From JAFGED01 sp964551295 (GTDB taxonomy: Bacteria; Chloroflexota; Anaerolineae; B4-G1), in NCBI GenBank assembly GCA_964551295.1, contig CAZKDJ010000040.1:1-26157 (forward strand): a stretch of 26,157 nucleotides of DNA, read 5' to 3'. How positions within the stretch are numbered: the first letter of the stretch is position 1; the number at the start of each line of letters is the position of its first letter. The translations under genes and the position numbers were made by a program. This document shows, piece after piece, positions 1-8,166 of the stretch. A model generated the notes under the pieces. The model had not been told where the DNA came from and did no database searches. It saw only the letters and a list, made by a program, of their open reading frames with translations.

Positions 1-1545
1 ACCAACACGCTCACCAAAGTGACCAGCAATTCCGAGCCCCAGCGGATGCAGACCGTTCCAGTCTGGTGGACTGTTCCAGCCCGCACGATCACCGACACCA
101 CCCAATGGCAGACCTTCCTGCCGTTCATCGCTGCCAACTTCTGTCCCGTCTCCTCCGCGGTGCCGTCCCCCTTCTCACTCCAGATCGCGGCCCTGCACCA
201 GGTGACGGGCACGACGGCCACAGGAGACCGTATCGTGCGCCCGATGAGCGAGGCCGAGTGGCTGGCGGTGTACGACGAGGCCTTCCCCACCCTGCTGGAG
301 GCGCTGGAGGAGAGCGGGGCGGGCTGGGCGCGGGTGCGCGTCAACTGGTCGTGGATCCAGCCCGATCCACCGCCGGCGAATTACGTGTGGGGGCCGTACC
401 ACGACGACAAGCTGCGCCAGGTAGCCGAGACCGGCGTGCGCTTGATCGCCATGGTGGCCGACGCGCCCGACTGGGCAGCCGACTCGCCCTGCGCCCCCGT
501 CCATCCAGAACAGTTGGACGAGTTCGCCCAATTCCTGACCGACCTGGTCGACCGCTACAAGCAGCCGCCGTGGAACATCCACCACTGGGAGTTGATCAAC
601 GAGCCAGACTACACCTGGCCCCATGGTTGGCTCGGGGGATTGGGTTGTATGGGCTACGACGGCGACCGCTACGCGGACATGCTGGCAGTGGCCTACCCGG
701 CCATCAAGGCCGCCGACCCAGGGGCGACGGTACTGATGGGCGGCGTGGCCCACGACTGGTTCGTCGAGTACGACGGACCGTTCTATCGCTATTTCCCCGA
801 CGACGTGATGGCAGCCGGGGGCGGCGATCACATCGACGTGCTCAATTTCCATTACTTTCCCGACTTTCACGCCGAGTGGGAACGCTGGGATCCCAATAGC
901 GAGGACCGCCGCCGTGGCTGGCTGCCCGCTCCCACCTGTGGCGATCTGTTCGACGGCCAGGGCACGGCCTACGAAGCATGGGGGATCGACCTGATCGCCA
1001 AGACGACCCACTTTCGCAACCGCATGGCCGCCTGTTTCGGGGTGCACAAGCCTGTGTGGGTCACCGAACTGGCCGAGCACGGCTACTCCAACAACCCCGC
1101 GTCGCTGGTGCAGCAGGCGCGCTACGTGATCCAGGGATACGCCCGGGGGCTGGCCGCCGGCGTGGAGAACATCACCTGGTACGCGCTGGTCACAGTCAAC
1201 GATGCCCATGAGCATGGGTTGCTGTTCGACGATTTCACGCCCAAGCCGGCCTTTTACGCCTACCAGACGCTGACGGCCGAGCTGGCAGGCTACACCTACG
1301 CACGCATGCTGAGCGTACCTGGTGTGGAGGGTTACGTCTTTGCTACCCCCTGCGGGCGGGAAAAGACGGTGGCCTGGGGCAGCGGCACGCTGGCCTTCGC
1401 GCCGGCCGGACAGTTACGCGTGGTGGACCGCCAGGGGAACGAGACCTTCGTCGTGGATGGCGGCCCAGGAGACGCAGACGGGGCGCAGAATGGGGCGGTG
1501 AAACTGGGGTTGACGGCAGATCCGGTGTTCGTTTCGGTGCAGTAG
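1..1545 (+). CDS. clan GH-A glycoside hydrolase-like protein, 5' partial
   Basis: The reading frame is open from base 1, so the true start and any signal peptide lie outside the window; the GTG at 19 is only the first internal candidate. A TIM-barrel hydrolase of clan GH-A is suggested by WELINEPD, where the Glu of the NEP motif (codon 601-603) would be the acid/base, and by VWVTELAEHGYS, where Glu (codon 1066-1068) would be the nucleophile. The two are about 155 residues apart, which fits strands 4 and 7. WIQPDP and the Trp-rich stretch around 340-480 fit a sugar cleft. A short beta-rich tail follows from about 1330. Families such as GH39 or GH5-like are possible; the substrate cannot be read from the sequence. 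The domain call is fairly sure, the family is not. Confidence 0.7.
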   Translation, partial: TNTLTKVTSNSEPQRMQTVPVWWTVPARTITDTTQWQTFLPFIAANFCPVSSAVPSPFSLQIAALHQVTGTTATGDRIVRPMSEAEWLAVYDEAFPTLLEALEESGAGWARVRVNWSWIQPDPPPANYVWGPYHDDKLRQVAETGVRLIAMVADAPDWAADSPCAPVHPEQLDEFAQFLTDLVDRYKQPPWNIHHWELINEPDYTWPHGWLGGLGCMGYDGDRYADMLAVAYPAIKAADPGATVLMGGVAHDWFVEYDGPFYRYFPDDVMAAGGGDHIDVLNFHYFPDFHAEWERWDPNSEDRRRGWLPAPTCGDLFDGQGTAYEAWGIDLIAKTTHFRNRMAACFGVHKPVWVTELAEHGYSNNPASLVQQARYVIQGYARGLAAGVENITWYALVTVNDAHEHGLLFDDFTPKPAFYAYQTLTAELAGYTYARMLSVPGVEGYVFATPCGREKTVAWGSGTLAFAPAGQLRVVDRQGNETFVVDGGPGDADGAQNGAVKLGLTADPVFVSVQ

Positions 1546-1613
1546 AGAGGGCATTTGGAATAAGGAATCCGGCAAATCGAAAAACGGTATCCAGTGCGAT
1601 TGCCCTATCGCCC

Positions 1614-1642
1614 ATGCCAGATGATCCATTCGATGCTATAAT
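1614..1642 (+). promoter_or_regulatory. probable promoter for the metallopeptidase gene
   Basis: A perfect -10 box TATAAT is at 1637-1642. A weak -35-like ATGCCA is at 1614-1619 with 17 bp spacing. The box is preceded by GATGC, close to the TGC seen before other -10 boxes here. Predicted transcription starts near 1649, about 90 nt before the ATG at 1742. Confidence 0.5.
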
Positions 1643-1741
1643 AAGGCTGCGTTCAAAAACAGGTTCGTATTTTGGCACAGGATCGCCTCGGTGCAAGGGC
1701 AAAAGAGTGCAAGGTAATTCTTGAACGCTTCCTAAGCTCGT

Positions 1742-2110
1742 ATGAATCGGCAGACCTTTGAGCGCCTCGTGGCTCAGGCCATCGACGGCCTGCCCGAGGA
1801 ATTCCGGCAGAAACTAGATAACGTCGAAATCGTCGTCGAGAACTGGCCGGATCGGGAGACGATGCGGCTAGCCGGCGTGCGCCACCCGGCACAGCTCCTC
1901 GGTTTCTATCACGGCGTGCCCCAGGTGAAACGCACGCACAACTATGGCTTGATCCTACCGGACAAGATCAGCATCTACCAGCGGCCCATCGAGTTGCGCT
2001 GCCGCACCATGGCGCAGGTGCGGGCGACGGTCAAGCGTGTCTTGCGCCACGAGATCGCCCATCACTTTGGCATCAGCGACGAGCGCCTGCGAGAGATAGG
2101 GGCCTATTGA
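1742..2110 (+). CDS. small HExxH zinc metallopeptidase-like protein (Zincin_1 type)
   Basis: This 122-residue protein matches the small zincin-like family in length and layout. The C-terminal motif HEIAHHFGISD gives H103-E104-x-x-H107 with D113 as a possible third zinc ligand. The N-terminal half (FERLVAQAIDGLPEEF, then NVEIVVENWPD) and the central GFYHGVP and LPDKISIYQRPIE segments are typical of this family, whose biological substrate is unknown to me. There is no signal peptide or membrane segment, so it should be cytoplasmic. The start is ATG 1742, which gives the normal family length. It stands alone between two promoters. Confidence 0.85.
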   Translation: MNRQTFERLVAQAIDGLPEEFRQKLDNVEIVVENWPDRETMRLAGVRHPAQLLGFYHGVPQVKRTHNYGLILPDKISIYQRPIELRCRTMAQVRATVKRVLRHEIAHHFGISDERLREIGAY

Positions 2111-2184
2111 TTAACAAGGCTGTAACCAACCTTTAACCCTCTCCGCGACGCTATGCGCTACAATAGTCTAGATCCCAAGCGATT

Positions 2185-2213
2185 TTGCCGCTTCTAACGA
2201 CCGATAGTATAAT
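2185..2213 (+). promoter_or_regulatory. promoter of the aminotransferase/ATPase unit
   Basis: TTGCCG at 2185-2190 and a perfect TATAAT at 2208-2213 are separated by 17 bp. Predicted transcription starts near 2220, only about 16 nt before the GTG start at 2236. That is just enough for the AAGGAG ribosome site at 2222-2227. Confidence 0.75.
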
Positions 2214-2235
2214 ATGCTCACAAGGAGATTGAGGA

Positions 2236-3390
2236 GTGGTTCAAAGCGGCGGCCCAGCCAGGTATCCCGATATAGAGGCCCTACGGCCAGTATTCCCCGT
2301 CACCAAACACTGCACCTATCTGAATCACGCAGCCGTTGCTCCGCTTTCCAACTCTGTGCGCGCCGCGATGTCCAAGCTCATCACCGACAGCGGCGTGATA
2401 TCTGGGTGCGAGTACAGATATGAGCACCTTTCCAAAGACCTACGCGCCGTGCTGGCCTGGCTGATCAACGCAGCGCCGGAGGAGATCGCTTTCGTCCAGA
2501 ACACGGGCTCTGGGCTCAACGTCGTCGCCAACGCCCTGCCGCTGCAGGAGGGCGACAACGTCATCTTCTGCGACATGGAGTTCCCCGCCAACGTCTATCC
2601 CTGGGTAAATCTGCGGCGAAAGGGCGTCGAGGAGCGGTGCATCCCCAACGATCGCGGCGGGCTGACGGTCGACGCGCTGGAGAAATACGCCGACGCACGT
2701 ACGCGCGTCGTGACGGTCAGCTCTGTCGAGTTCCTTACCGGTTTCAAGAGCGACCTTCAGGCACTGGGGACGTGGTGCAAGGAACACGGGACCTACTTTG
2801 TGGTCGACGCCATCCAGTCGCTGGGGGCAGCACCCCTGGATGTCCGGGCCTGTCATATTGACTTTTTGGCCTGCGGCGGCCCCAAGTGGTTGATGGGGCC
2901 TCCGGGTATAGGCTTTGTGTATTGTCGCCACGATCTGCTGGACGAGCTCGCGCCACCCTTTGCCGGAAGCCTCAGCGTCGTCGGCTGGGAGGATTGGCGT
3001 AATTACGATTTTACCTTCTTGCCCGACACACGCCGCTTCGAGATCGGCACGGAGAACCTGATCGGACAGGTCGGGTTGCTGGCGGCGATACGTTTACTGA
3101 TGGAAGTCGGCATCCCGGCCATCGAACGCTGGACGCTGCACCTGACCGATCTGCTGATCGAGGATCTGCAGCAGCGTGGCTATGCCATCGCCAGTAACTT
3201 GGCACGCAAGCGGCGTTCGGCCATCGTTTCTTTCGGCGTCCCCGGCGACGTAGACGAAGCCTTTCAAAAACTGGCCGACGCCAAGGTCGTGGTTTCAAAA
3301 CGCGAGCAGTACATCCGCGTCTCGCCGCATGGCTACAATACGGAGGATGAAATCGCGCGCGTTGGCCAGGTATTAGGAAACGCAGATTAA
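2236..3390 (+). CDS. aminotransferase class V (cysteine desulfurase/epimerase-like PLP enzyme)
   Basis: This is a 384-residue fold-type I PLP enzyme. The N-terminal YLNHAAVAPLS is the typical substrate-loop opening of class V. VVDAIQS places D191 on the pyridine nitrogen side and Q194 next to the cofactor. GGPKWLMGPPG contains the Schiff-base lysine K217. Length and motifs fit the isopenicillin N epimerase / cysteine desulfurase / kynureninase-like superfamily. I do not see a Cys loop that would prove a desulfurase, so the substrate is open. The start is GTG 2236, chosen for the AAGGAG site 8 nt upstream and its fit with the promoter. The AAA+ ATPase gene follows after 14 nt, so the two are probably co-transcribed. 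Confidence 0.85.
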   Translation: MVQSGGPARYPDIEALRPVFPVTKHCTYLNHAAVAPLSNSVRAAMSKLITDSGVISGCEYRYEHLSKDLRAVLAWLINAAPEEIAFVQNTGSGLNVVANALPLQEGDNVIFCDMEFPANVYPWVNLRRKGVEERCIPNDRGGLTVDALEKYADARTRVVTVSSVEFLTGFKSDLQALGTWCKEHGTYFVVDAIQSLGAAPLDVRACHIDFLACGGPKWLMGPPGIGFVYCRHDLLDELAPPFAGSLSVVGWEDWRNYDFTFLPDTRRFEIGTENLIGQVGLLAAIRLLMEVGIPAIERWTLHLTDLLIEDLQQRGYAIASNLARKRRSAIVSFGVPGDVDEAFQKLADAKVVVSKREQYIRVSPHGYNTEDEIARVGQVLGNAD

Positions 3391-3404
3391 TCAGGAGTAA
3401 AGTT

Positions 3405-4691
3405 ATGGCACAGAACAAATCGACTACCGCGCCAAGTAGCACGTTCAAGCCGTCGATGCCCACCTCGATCAAGGATACAGGCCTCGGGCTCGGCTTTCTG
3501 ACCGACTTGGCGCTCAAGATCATGTACTTTGAGGGAACCCTCTCAGGCTACGAACTGGCCGAGCGGATAAGGCTACCCTACCCTGGCGTGGTCGACCAGA
3601 CGCTGGACTTTCTCAAGCGTGAGAAATTGGTTGAAGGAAAAATTGGAGGTGGGGGACTCACAGAGGCCGCCTACCAGTACGCCATCTCCCTGAAGGGACG
3701 CGCCATGGGCCGCGAAGCGCTCGACCGCAGTCAATACGCCGGCCCCGCGCCCGTCACCCTGGACGTCTACTCCAAATCCGTGCACGAGCAGACGATGGGC
3801 AACGTCGTCGTCCACCAACGCACGATGCGCCAGGCGCTATCCCACCTGGTGATCAACGAGGAAGCCTTCGCCCAGTTGGGTCCGGCCGTCAACTCGGGCC
3901 GGTCTGTCTTTCTCTTTGGCCACCCGGGCAACGGCAAGACCGCCATCGCCGAAAGCATCGGCGAGATGATACTGGGCGACGCGATGTACATCCCCTACGC
4001 CGTCGAGATCGGCGGCCAGATCATCCGCGTTTTCGATTATATCAACCACAAAGTGGCCGAGGATTCGGCCAAGAACTATGACCCGCGCTGGGTGCGCATC
4101 CAGCGCCCCGTCATCATCACCGGCGGCGAGCTGACGCTGGAGACGCTCGACCTGGTGTACGACGAGACTAACAAGTTCTACGAGGCGCCCTTCCAGATGA
4201 AGGCCAACGGCGGTTTGCTACTGATCGACGACTTTGGGCGCCAGCAGGCCCGCCCCCGTGACCTGCTCAACCGCTGGATCGTTCCTCTGGAAAAACGGGT
4301 GGACTTTTTGACGTTGCACACCGGCCGCAAGATCGAGATTCCCTTCGACGTGCTGATCGTCTTTTCCACCAACCTCGCTCCGCGCGACCTGGTGGACGAG
4401 GCCTTTCTGCGGCGCATTCGTCACAAGATCGAGATCAAAGACCCTTCGTGGGACGAGTTTCGCGAGATCTTTCGGCGGATATGCGAGACTAGAAAAGTGC
4501 CCTACGACGACCGGGGACTGGCCTATTTGATCCAGGAACATTACCTCAAGCCCAACCGTGCCAAGCGGGCCTGCCACCCTCGCGATATCGTGGATCAATT
4601 GATAGACATCGCCCGCTACATGAACGTGCAGCCGGCGCTGACCAAGAGCCAGATCGACCACGCCTGCGACGCCTACTTTGTCGAGATTTAG
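3405..4691 (+). CDS. winged-helix/AAA+ ATPase of unknown role
   Basis: In this 428-residue protein, residues about 20-115 look like a winged-helix unit: KIMYFEGTLSGYELAERI, then VDQTLDFLKREKLVEGKIGGGG. Next comes an AAA+ core with Walker A GHPGNGKT (172-179), Walker B LLLIDDFG (D275, D276), a sensor-1-like VFSTN and an arginine-rich FLRRIRHKIE segment, then a helical lid. I recognise the family as a widespread bacterial ATPase without an established function; related proteins have been described loosely as pilus- or chaperone-linked, which I cannot confirm. ATG 3405 has AGGAG just upstream. No membrane segment is present, so it should be cytoplasmic. The PLP enzyme just upstream is the only neighbour clearly tied to it. 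Confidence 0.85.
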   Translation: MAQNKSTTAPSSTFKPSMPTSIKDTGLGLGFLTDLALKIMYFEGTLSGYELAERIRLPYPGVVDQTLDFLKREKLVEGKIGGGGLTEAAYQYAISLKGRAMGREALDRSQYAGPAPVTLDVYSKSVHEQTMGNVVVHQRTMRQALSHLVINEEAFAQLGPAVNSGRSVFLFGHPGNGKTAIAESIGEMILGDAMYIPYAVEIGGQIIRVFDYINHKVAEDSAKNYDPRWVRIQRPVIITGGELTLETLDLVYDETNKFYEAPFQMKANGGLLLIDDFGRQQARPRDLLNRWIVPLEKRVDFLTLHTGRKIEIPFDVLIVFSTNLAPRDLVDEAFLRRIRHKIEIKDPSWDEFREIFRRICETRKVPYDDRGLAYLIQEHYLKPNRAKRACHPRDIVDQLIDIARYMNVQPALTKSQIDHACDAYFVEI

Positions 4692-4699
4692 GGTGGTAA

Positions 4700-5470
4700 T
4701 TGGTAGACTGGGAAACTAGTACACTAGTCATCGCCCATCGGGGAGCCAGCGCCGTCGCGCCGGCCAACACGATGCCTGCCTTCGAGAGGGCCGTCGAACT
4801 CGGCGCCGACGGGATCGAGTTTGACGTGCACCTCTCCGCCGACGGCGTGCCGGTGGTCATCCACGATTTTGCCGTCGACGCGACCACCGATGGCAGTGGC
4901 CGCGTGGCGCAGATGACCCTGGCTCAACTCAAGCAACTCGACGCGGGCTCCCACTTTGACTCGGCCTACACTGGCGAGCGCATCCCCACGCTGGAAGAGG
5001 TGCTGCAGACCTTTGAGAACCGCCTGCTGCTGAACGTCGAGCTAAAAAGTGTCAGCCTGCGCGATAATGGACTGGAACGAGCGGTGCTCGCTTTGGTGGC
5101 GCGATACGAGCTGGGAAGCCGCGTGCTCCTTTCGTCCTTCAATCCCTTCTCGTTGCGACGGGCCAAACAGATCGCCCCCCACGTTAGAGCGGGTTTGCTC
5201 TACGCTCCCGACCTGCCGCTCTTCTTGAGCCGCGCATGGCTGGCCCCCCTCTTCCCACACGAAGCGCGCCATCCCGAGCACACCATGGTTGACGCGCGCT
5301 ATATGACCTGGGCGCGCCGCCGTGGCTACCGGGTGAACGCCTGGACGGTGGACGACCCGGACGAGATGCGCCGTCTGATCGGCCTGGGCGTGAACGGAAT
5401 TATCACCAACGTCCCCGATGTGATGCGGGAGGTCCTCAAGAAGAGTCGCCGCGAGCTGCATTCACCTTGA
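4700..5470 (+). CDS. glycerophosphodiester phosphodiesterase family protein
   Basis: This 256-residue TIM-barrel enzyme would hydrolyse glycerophosphodiesters to glycerol-3-phosphate and an alcohol. Visible residues are H13 in IAHRGAS, E40 and D42 in GIEFDV (metal ligands), H55 in VVIHD (catalytic) and a later Glu in LNVELKS (third metal ligand). The C-terminal VNAWTVDD and NGIITNVPD motifs are typical. One oddity: the usual PENT motif reads PANT, so the conserved Glu is Ala (residue 22). No signal peptide is seen, so it is probably cytoplasmic (UgpQ-like rather than periplasmic GlpQ). The start is TTG 4700, only 8 nt after the ATPase stop, with AGGGTGG as a possible ribosome site. The first codons overlap a repeat-like stretch with two ACTAGT palindromes. 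Confidence 0.9.
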   Translation: MVDWETSTLVIAHRGASAVAPANTMPAFERAVELGADGIEFDVHLSADGVPVVIHDFAVDATTDGSGRVAQMTLAQLKQLDAGSHFDSAYTGERIPTLEEVLQTFENRLLLNVELKSVSLRDNGLERAVLALVARYELGSRVLLSSFNPFSLRRAKQIAPHVRAGLLYAPDLPLFLSRAWLAPLFPHEARHPEHTMVDARYMTWARRRGYRVNAWTVDDPDEMRRLIGLGVNGIITNVPDVMREVLKKSRRELHSP

Positions 5471-5517
5471 ATGACAAAAACCGTCCTTCCCCCTCCCTCT
5501 CGCGCGTCCTCGCGCTC

Positions 5518-5538
5518 CCTCCCCCTCTTTGGGGGAGG
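5518..5538. repeat. C/G-rich intergenic hairpin
   Basis: Arms CCTCCCCC (5518-5525) and GGGGGAGG (5531-5538) form a perfect 8-bp stem with a 5-nt loop. The preceding 30 nt are C-rich with repeated CTCGCG words. It lies between the phosphodiesterase stop and the phosphoesterase start. There is no T-run after the stem, so it is not a classic terminator. Confidence 0.55.
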
Positions 5539-5576
5539 TTAGGTGGGGGGACAGCTTCTATTTTCGGAGCAACCTG

Positions 5577-6758
5577 ATGAGTTTGACGAAAGATGACCCC
5601 GCGGGTTATCGGGCCCGCTCGTTGCACATCGCCCTTCTGCTGACCGACATGCTGGGCCACGTCCACCCATTGATCTTCACGCCTATCTGGCTGGCGCTGG
5701 CTGTTGCGGCAGGCTGGACGTGGAGGACCAGGACGAGCCTTGCCCCGACGGTCGTGATTGTGTCGTTAGCGTTCACCGCTGCTGATACCGCCAGCTTGAT
5801 GTTGTTGCCCCGTTTAGGGCGCTCCTATGGCCCCCCTACCCCGCCTCTGCTGGGGTTGACCATCGTCCGCACGATCCTGACCGCCGCGCTCGGCCTGCTG
5901 TGGCCCACGCTCCCCGGTCTGTGGCTGACCGCTGCACTACAATTCGCCATATTCGCCGTCGCCACCTATGCCACCTGGATCGAGCCCTTCCGCCTTGGCG
6001 TCACGCAGGCTGAACTGCGCTCTCCCAAGCTGAACGGTCACCCACCGCTGCGCTTGCTCCACATCAGCGATCTGCACGTCGAGCGCATCACTCCCCGCGA
6101 ACGCGAGCTGCTGCGCCTGGTCGAGGAGTCGGCTCCAGACGTCATCGTCCTCACGGGCGACTATCTCAACCTATCGTCGGTCTATGACACCCACGCCCAC
6201 GCTGAAGCGCGCGACCTGCTGGCGCGCCTGTGCGAGATCGCCCCCGTGCCCGTCTATGCCATCACCGGCAGCCCGCCGGTGGACCGCTCTGACATCGTGC
6301 CCTCTATCTTTGACGGCCTGCCCATCACCTGGCTGCTGGACGAGATGGACGAACTGCGCGTCAACGACCACACCCTGCGGATCGCCGGCCTGCGTTGCAC
6401 CCGCGAGCGCAAACTCGACGGGCCGCGCTTGCACGCGCTATTGGACGGCAATCCCGGCAACGCGTTCACCCTCCTGCTCTACCACTCTCCCGACCTGATG
6501 CCGGTGGCGGTGGAGATGGGCATAGACCTGTACCTCTGCGGCCACACGCACGGCGGGCAGATTCGCCTGCCCGTGTTCGGTGCGGTGATTACCAGCTCCG
6601 ATTTCTGGAAGCGGTACGAGATGGGGCGCTACGAGGAAGGGAACACAACGCTGTACGTGAGCCGAGGGCTGGGGATGGAGGGCAAAGGCGCTCCCCGCGC
6701 CCGCTTCCTCGCCCCGCCGGAGATCGTCCTTTGGACATTATCTTCCAAAAAAGCCTGA
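5577..6758 (+). CDS. membrane-anchored metallophosphoesterase with a degenerate third motif
   Basis: I chose ATG 5577 because GGAG lies 7 nt upstream; the frame extends to 5529, but those codons are in the intergenic hairpin region. The 393-residue protein begins with about four hydrophobic segments (residues about 20-135), then a calcineurin-like phosphoesterase domain of the YkuE type. Motif 1 is SDLHV (D165, H167), motif 2 is TGDYLN (G194, D195), then LLYHSPD (H303) and CGHTHGGQ (H323, H325). The GNHD/E motif expected after VPVYAI reads TGSPPVD (231-234), so both the metal-bridging Asn and the catalytic His are missing. Activity may be altered or lost. The membrane part suggests a role at the envelope; the substrate is unknown. 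Confidence 0.85.
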   Translation: MSLTKDDPAGYRARSLHIALLLTDMLGHVHPLIFTPIWLALAVAAGWTWRTRTSLAPTVVIVSLAFTAADTASLMLLPRLGRSYGPPTPPLLGLTIVRTILTAALGLLWPTLPGLWLTAALQFAIFAVATYATWIEPFRLGVTQAELRSPKLNGHPPLRLLHISDLHVERITPRERELLRLVEESAPDVIVLTGDYLNLSSVYDTHAHAEARDLLARLCEIAPVPVYAITGSPPVDRSDIVPSIFDGLPITWLLDEMDELRVNDHTLRIAGLRCTRERKLDGPRLHALLDGNPGNAFTLLLYHSPDLMPVAVEMGIDLYLCGHTHGGQIRLPVFGAVITSSDFWKRYEMGRYEEGNTTLYVSRGLGMEGKGAPRARFLAPPEIVLWTLSSKKA

Positions 6759-6771
6759 GCGTATCCCGCCT

Positions 6772-6790
6772 GAGCGTACCACGCTCGTTT
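6772..6790 (+). terminator. possible weak terminator after the phosphoesterase gene
   Basis: Arms GAGCGT (6772-6777) and ACGCTC (6781-6786) enclose ACC and are followed by GTTT. The stem is short and the T-run poor. A second copy of GCCTGAGCGTA lies just before it. It abuts the next promoter. Confidence 0.35.
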
Positions 6791-6816
6791 GCCCAACCTC
6801 GCCCGTGTGCTATAAT
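6789..6816 (+). promoter_or_regulatory. extended -10 promoter of the dehydrogenase/isomerase unit
   Basis: TTGCCC (6789-6794), a 16-bp spacer ending in TGC, and TATAAT (6811-6816). The core GTGTGCTATAAT is identical to the promoter at 9111-9138. Predicted start near 6823 leaves a leader of about 150 nt before the GTG at 6973. Confidence 0.75.
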
Positions 6817-6836
6817 TCTGGCGCCGAGGCCCAAGC

Positions 6837-6914
6837 ATGAACCAGACGCCCAGGGAATGCCTAAACGATCTTGAGGCACACCTAAATCCCCAGCAAGAGG
6901 ATCGGAGAGAGTGA
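6837..6914 (+). other. possible 25-codon leader ORF
   Basis: An ATG at 6837 opens a 25-codon frame ending TGA at 6914, inside the long leader between the promoter and the dehydrogenase gene. A GAGG about 8 nt upstream could serve as a ribosome site. The peptide is polar and matches nothing I know. It may be chance; it is listed because the leader is long and otherwise unexplained. Confidence 0.2.
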
Positions 6915-6972
6915 AGAAAAATACACTCGGAGCACAATTGTATACGGACTGAGCTGATAAAAGGAGGCAAAG

Positions 6973-8151
6973 GTGAGCGAAGGCAAAGTAAGTTTGGCGC
7001 TGATTGGCGTAGGAAACATCGGCAACCTGCATCTGCAAAACATCCAAAAACTGGACCAGGTAGAGCTGGCGGCGGTGTGCGACATCGTCCCCGAAAAGGC
7101 CAAGACCGCCAGCGAGACGTGGGGCTGCCCGGCGTACACGGACTCGCAGACGCTGCTAGAAGATCACATATGCGATGCCGTCCTGATCGCCACCCCGCAT
7201 TACGATCACACCACCATCGGGATCGCGGCCCTCGAGGAGGGCTATCACGTGCTGGTAGAAAAGCCCATATCCGTACACAAGGCGGATTGCGAGCGGCTCA
7301 TCGCAGCGCACGAACGTGCGGCGCACAAGGACAAGAACCTGGTCTTTGCCGCCATGTTCAACCAGCGCACGGATCCGCACTACCAAAAGATCAAGCAACT
7401 GGTGGAAGCGGGCGAACTGGGCCGGTTCTTGAGGATCAGTTGGATCATCACCGATTGGTTCCGCACCGAAAACTATTACGCATCCGGAGGCTGGCGGGCG
7501 ACCTGGGCGGGGGAAGGTGGCGGCGTGCTCTTGAATCAATGTCCGCACAACCTGGATCTCTTGCAATGGATATGCGGTATACCAACCCGGGTGCAGGGCT
7601 TTTGCTGCATTGGCAAACGGCACGGCATCGAGGTCGAGGACGAGGTGACCGCATATCTTGAATTTCCAGACGGTTGCACCGGCGTTTTTGTGACCTCGAC
7701 GGGAGAGGCGCCCGGCACAAACCGCTTCGAGATCGCGGGCGATCGGGGCAAGCTCGTCCTTGAGGACGGGACGATCACGTTCGTGCGCAACGAGACCCCG
7801 GCCACCGAGTTCCTGCAAACATCCCAGGCTGCTTTCGCGAAACCGGACGTGGAAACCATCACCTTCCCAATCGAGGGCACGGGAGGACAGCACGCGGAGA
7901 TACTGGAGAACTTTGCCGCCGCCATTTTGACGGGCGAAGAACTGATTGCCCCCGCCGAAGAAGGCGTACACTCCGTCGAACTGGGTAACGCGATGCTGTA
8001 CTCGTCGCTCACCGGGCGACCCGTAGAACTACCGTTGGACGGAGAGGCGTTCGAGCGAGAGTTGAAGAAACTGATCGAGACCTCGACTTACGTAAAGGAA
8101 GAGGTGGTAGAGGCAGATGTGGATATGAAGGAATCTTTTTCCAAACCATAA
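6973..8151 (+). CDS. Gfo/Idh/MocA family NAD(P)-dependent oxidoreductase
   Basis: This 392-residue protein has an N-terminal Rossmann fold, LIGVGNIGN (G12, G14, G17), the family signature VEKPIS with E96-K97-P98 (Lys expected in catalysis), and a C-terminal sheet domain. H192 in CPHNLDLL sits at the usual position of the active-site histidine. Such enzymes oxidise or reduce sugar or polyol carbons; inositol, glucose derivatives and amino sugars are all possible here. The start is GTG 6973, with a strong AAGGAGG site at 6961-6967. The isomerase gene follows after 15 nt with its own AGGAGG, so the two form one operon. The acidic C-terminal tail is longer than the core fold needs. Confidence 0.92.
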   Translation: MSEGKVSLALIGVGNIGNLHLQNIQKLDQVELAAVCDIVPEKAKTASETWGCPAYTDSQTLLEDHICDAVLIATPHYDHTTIGIAALEEGYHVLVEKPISVHKADCERLIAAHERAAHKDKNLVFAAMFNQRTDPHYQKIKQLVEAGELGRFLRISWIITDWFRTENYYASGGWRATWAGEGGGVLLNQCPHNLDLLQWICGIPTRVQGFCCIGKRHGIEVEDEVTAYLEFPDGCTGVFVTSTGEAPGTNRFEIAGDRGKLVLEDGTITFVRNETPATEFLQTSQAAFAKPDVETITFPIEGTGGQHAEILENFAAAILTGEELIAPAEEGVHSVELGNAMLYSSLTGRPVELPLDGEAFERELKKLIETSTYVKEEVVEADVDMKESFSKP

Positions 8152-8166
8152 CAGGAGGCAAGCGCG

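Noticed and set aside
175..1215. Long minus-strand open frame opposite the glycoside hydrolase gene
   Set aside because: It lies fully over a gene with clear catalytic motifs and has no recognisable domain; long antisense frames are expected in high-GC DNA.
2133..2164. Second promoter with TACAAT at 2159-2164
   Set aside because: The nearest -35-like word is about 20 bp away and poor; the TTGCCG/TATAAT pair at 2185-2213 explains the gene better.
4715..4728. Two ACTAGT palindromes at the start of the phosphodiesterase gene as an operator
   Set aside because: They lie inside the coding region with no promoter around; a repeat remnant or chance is more likely.
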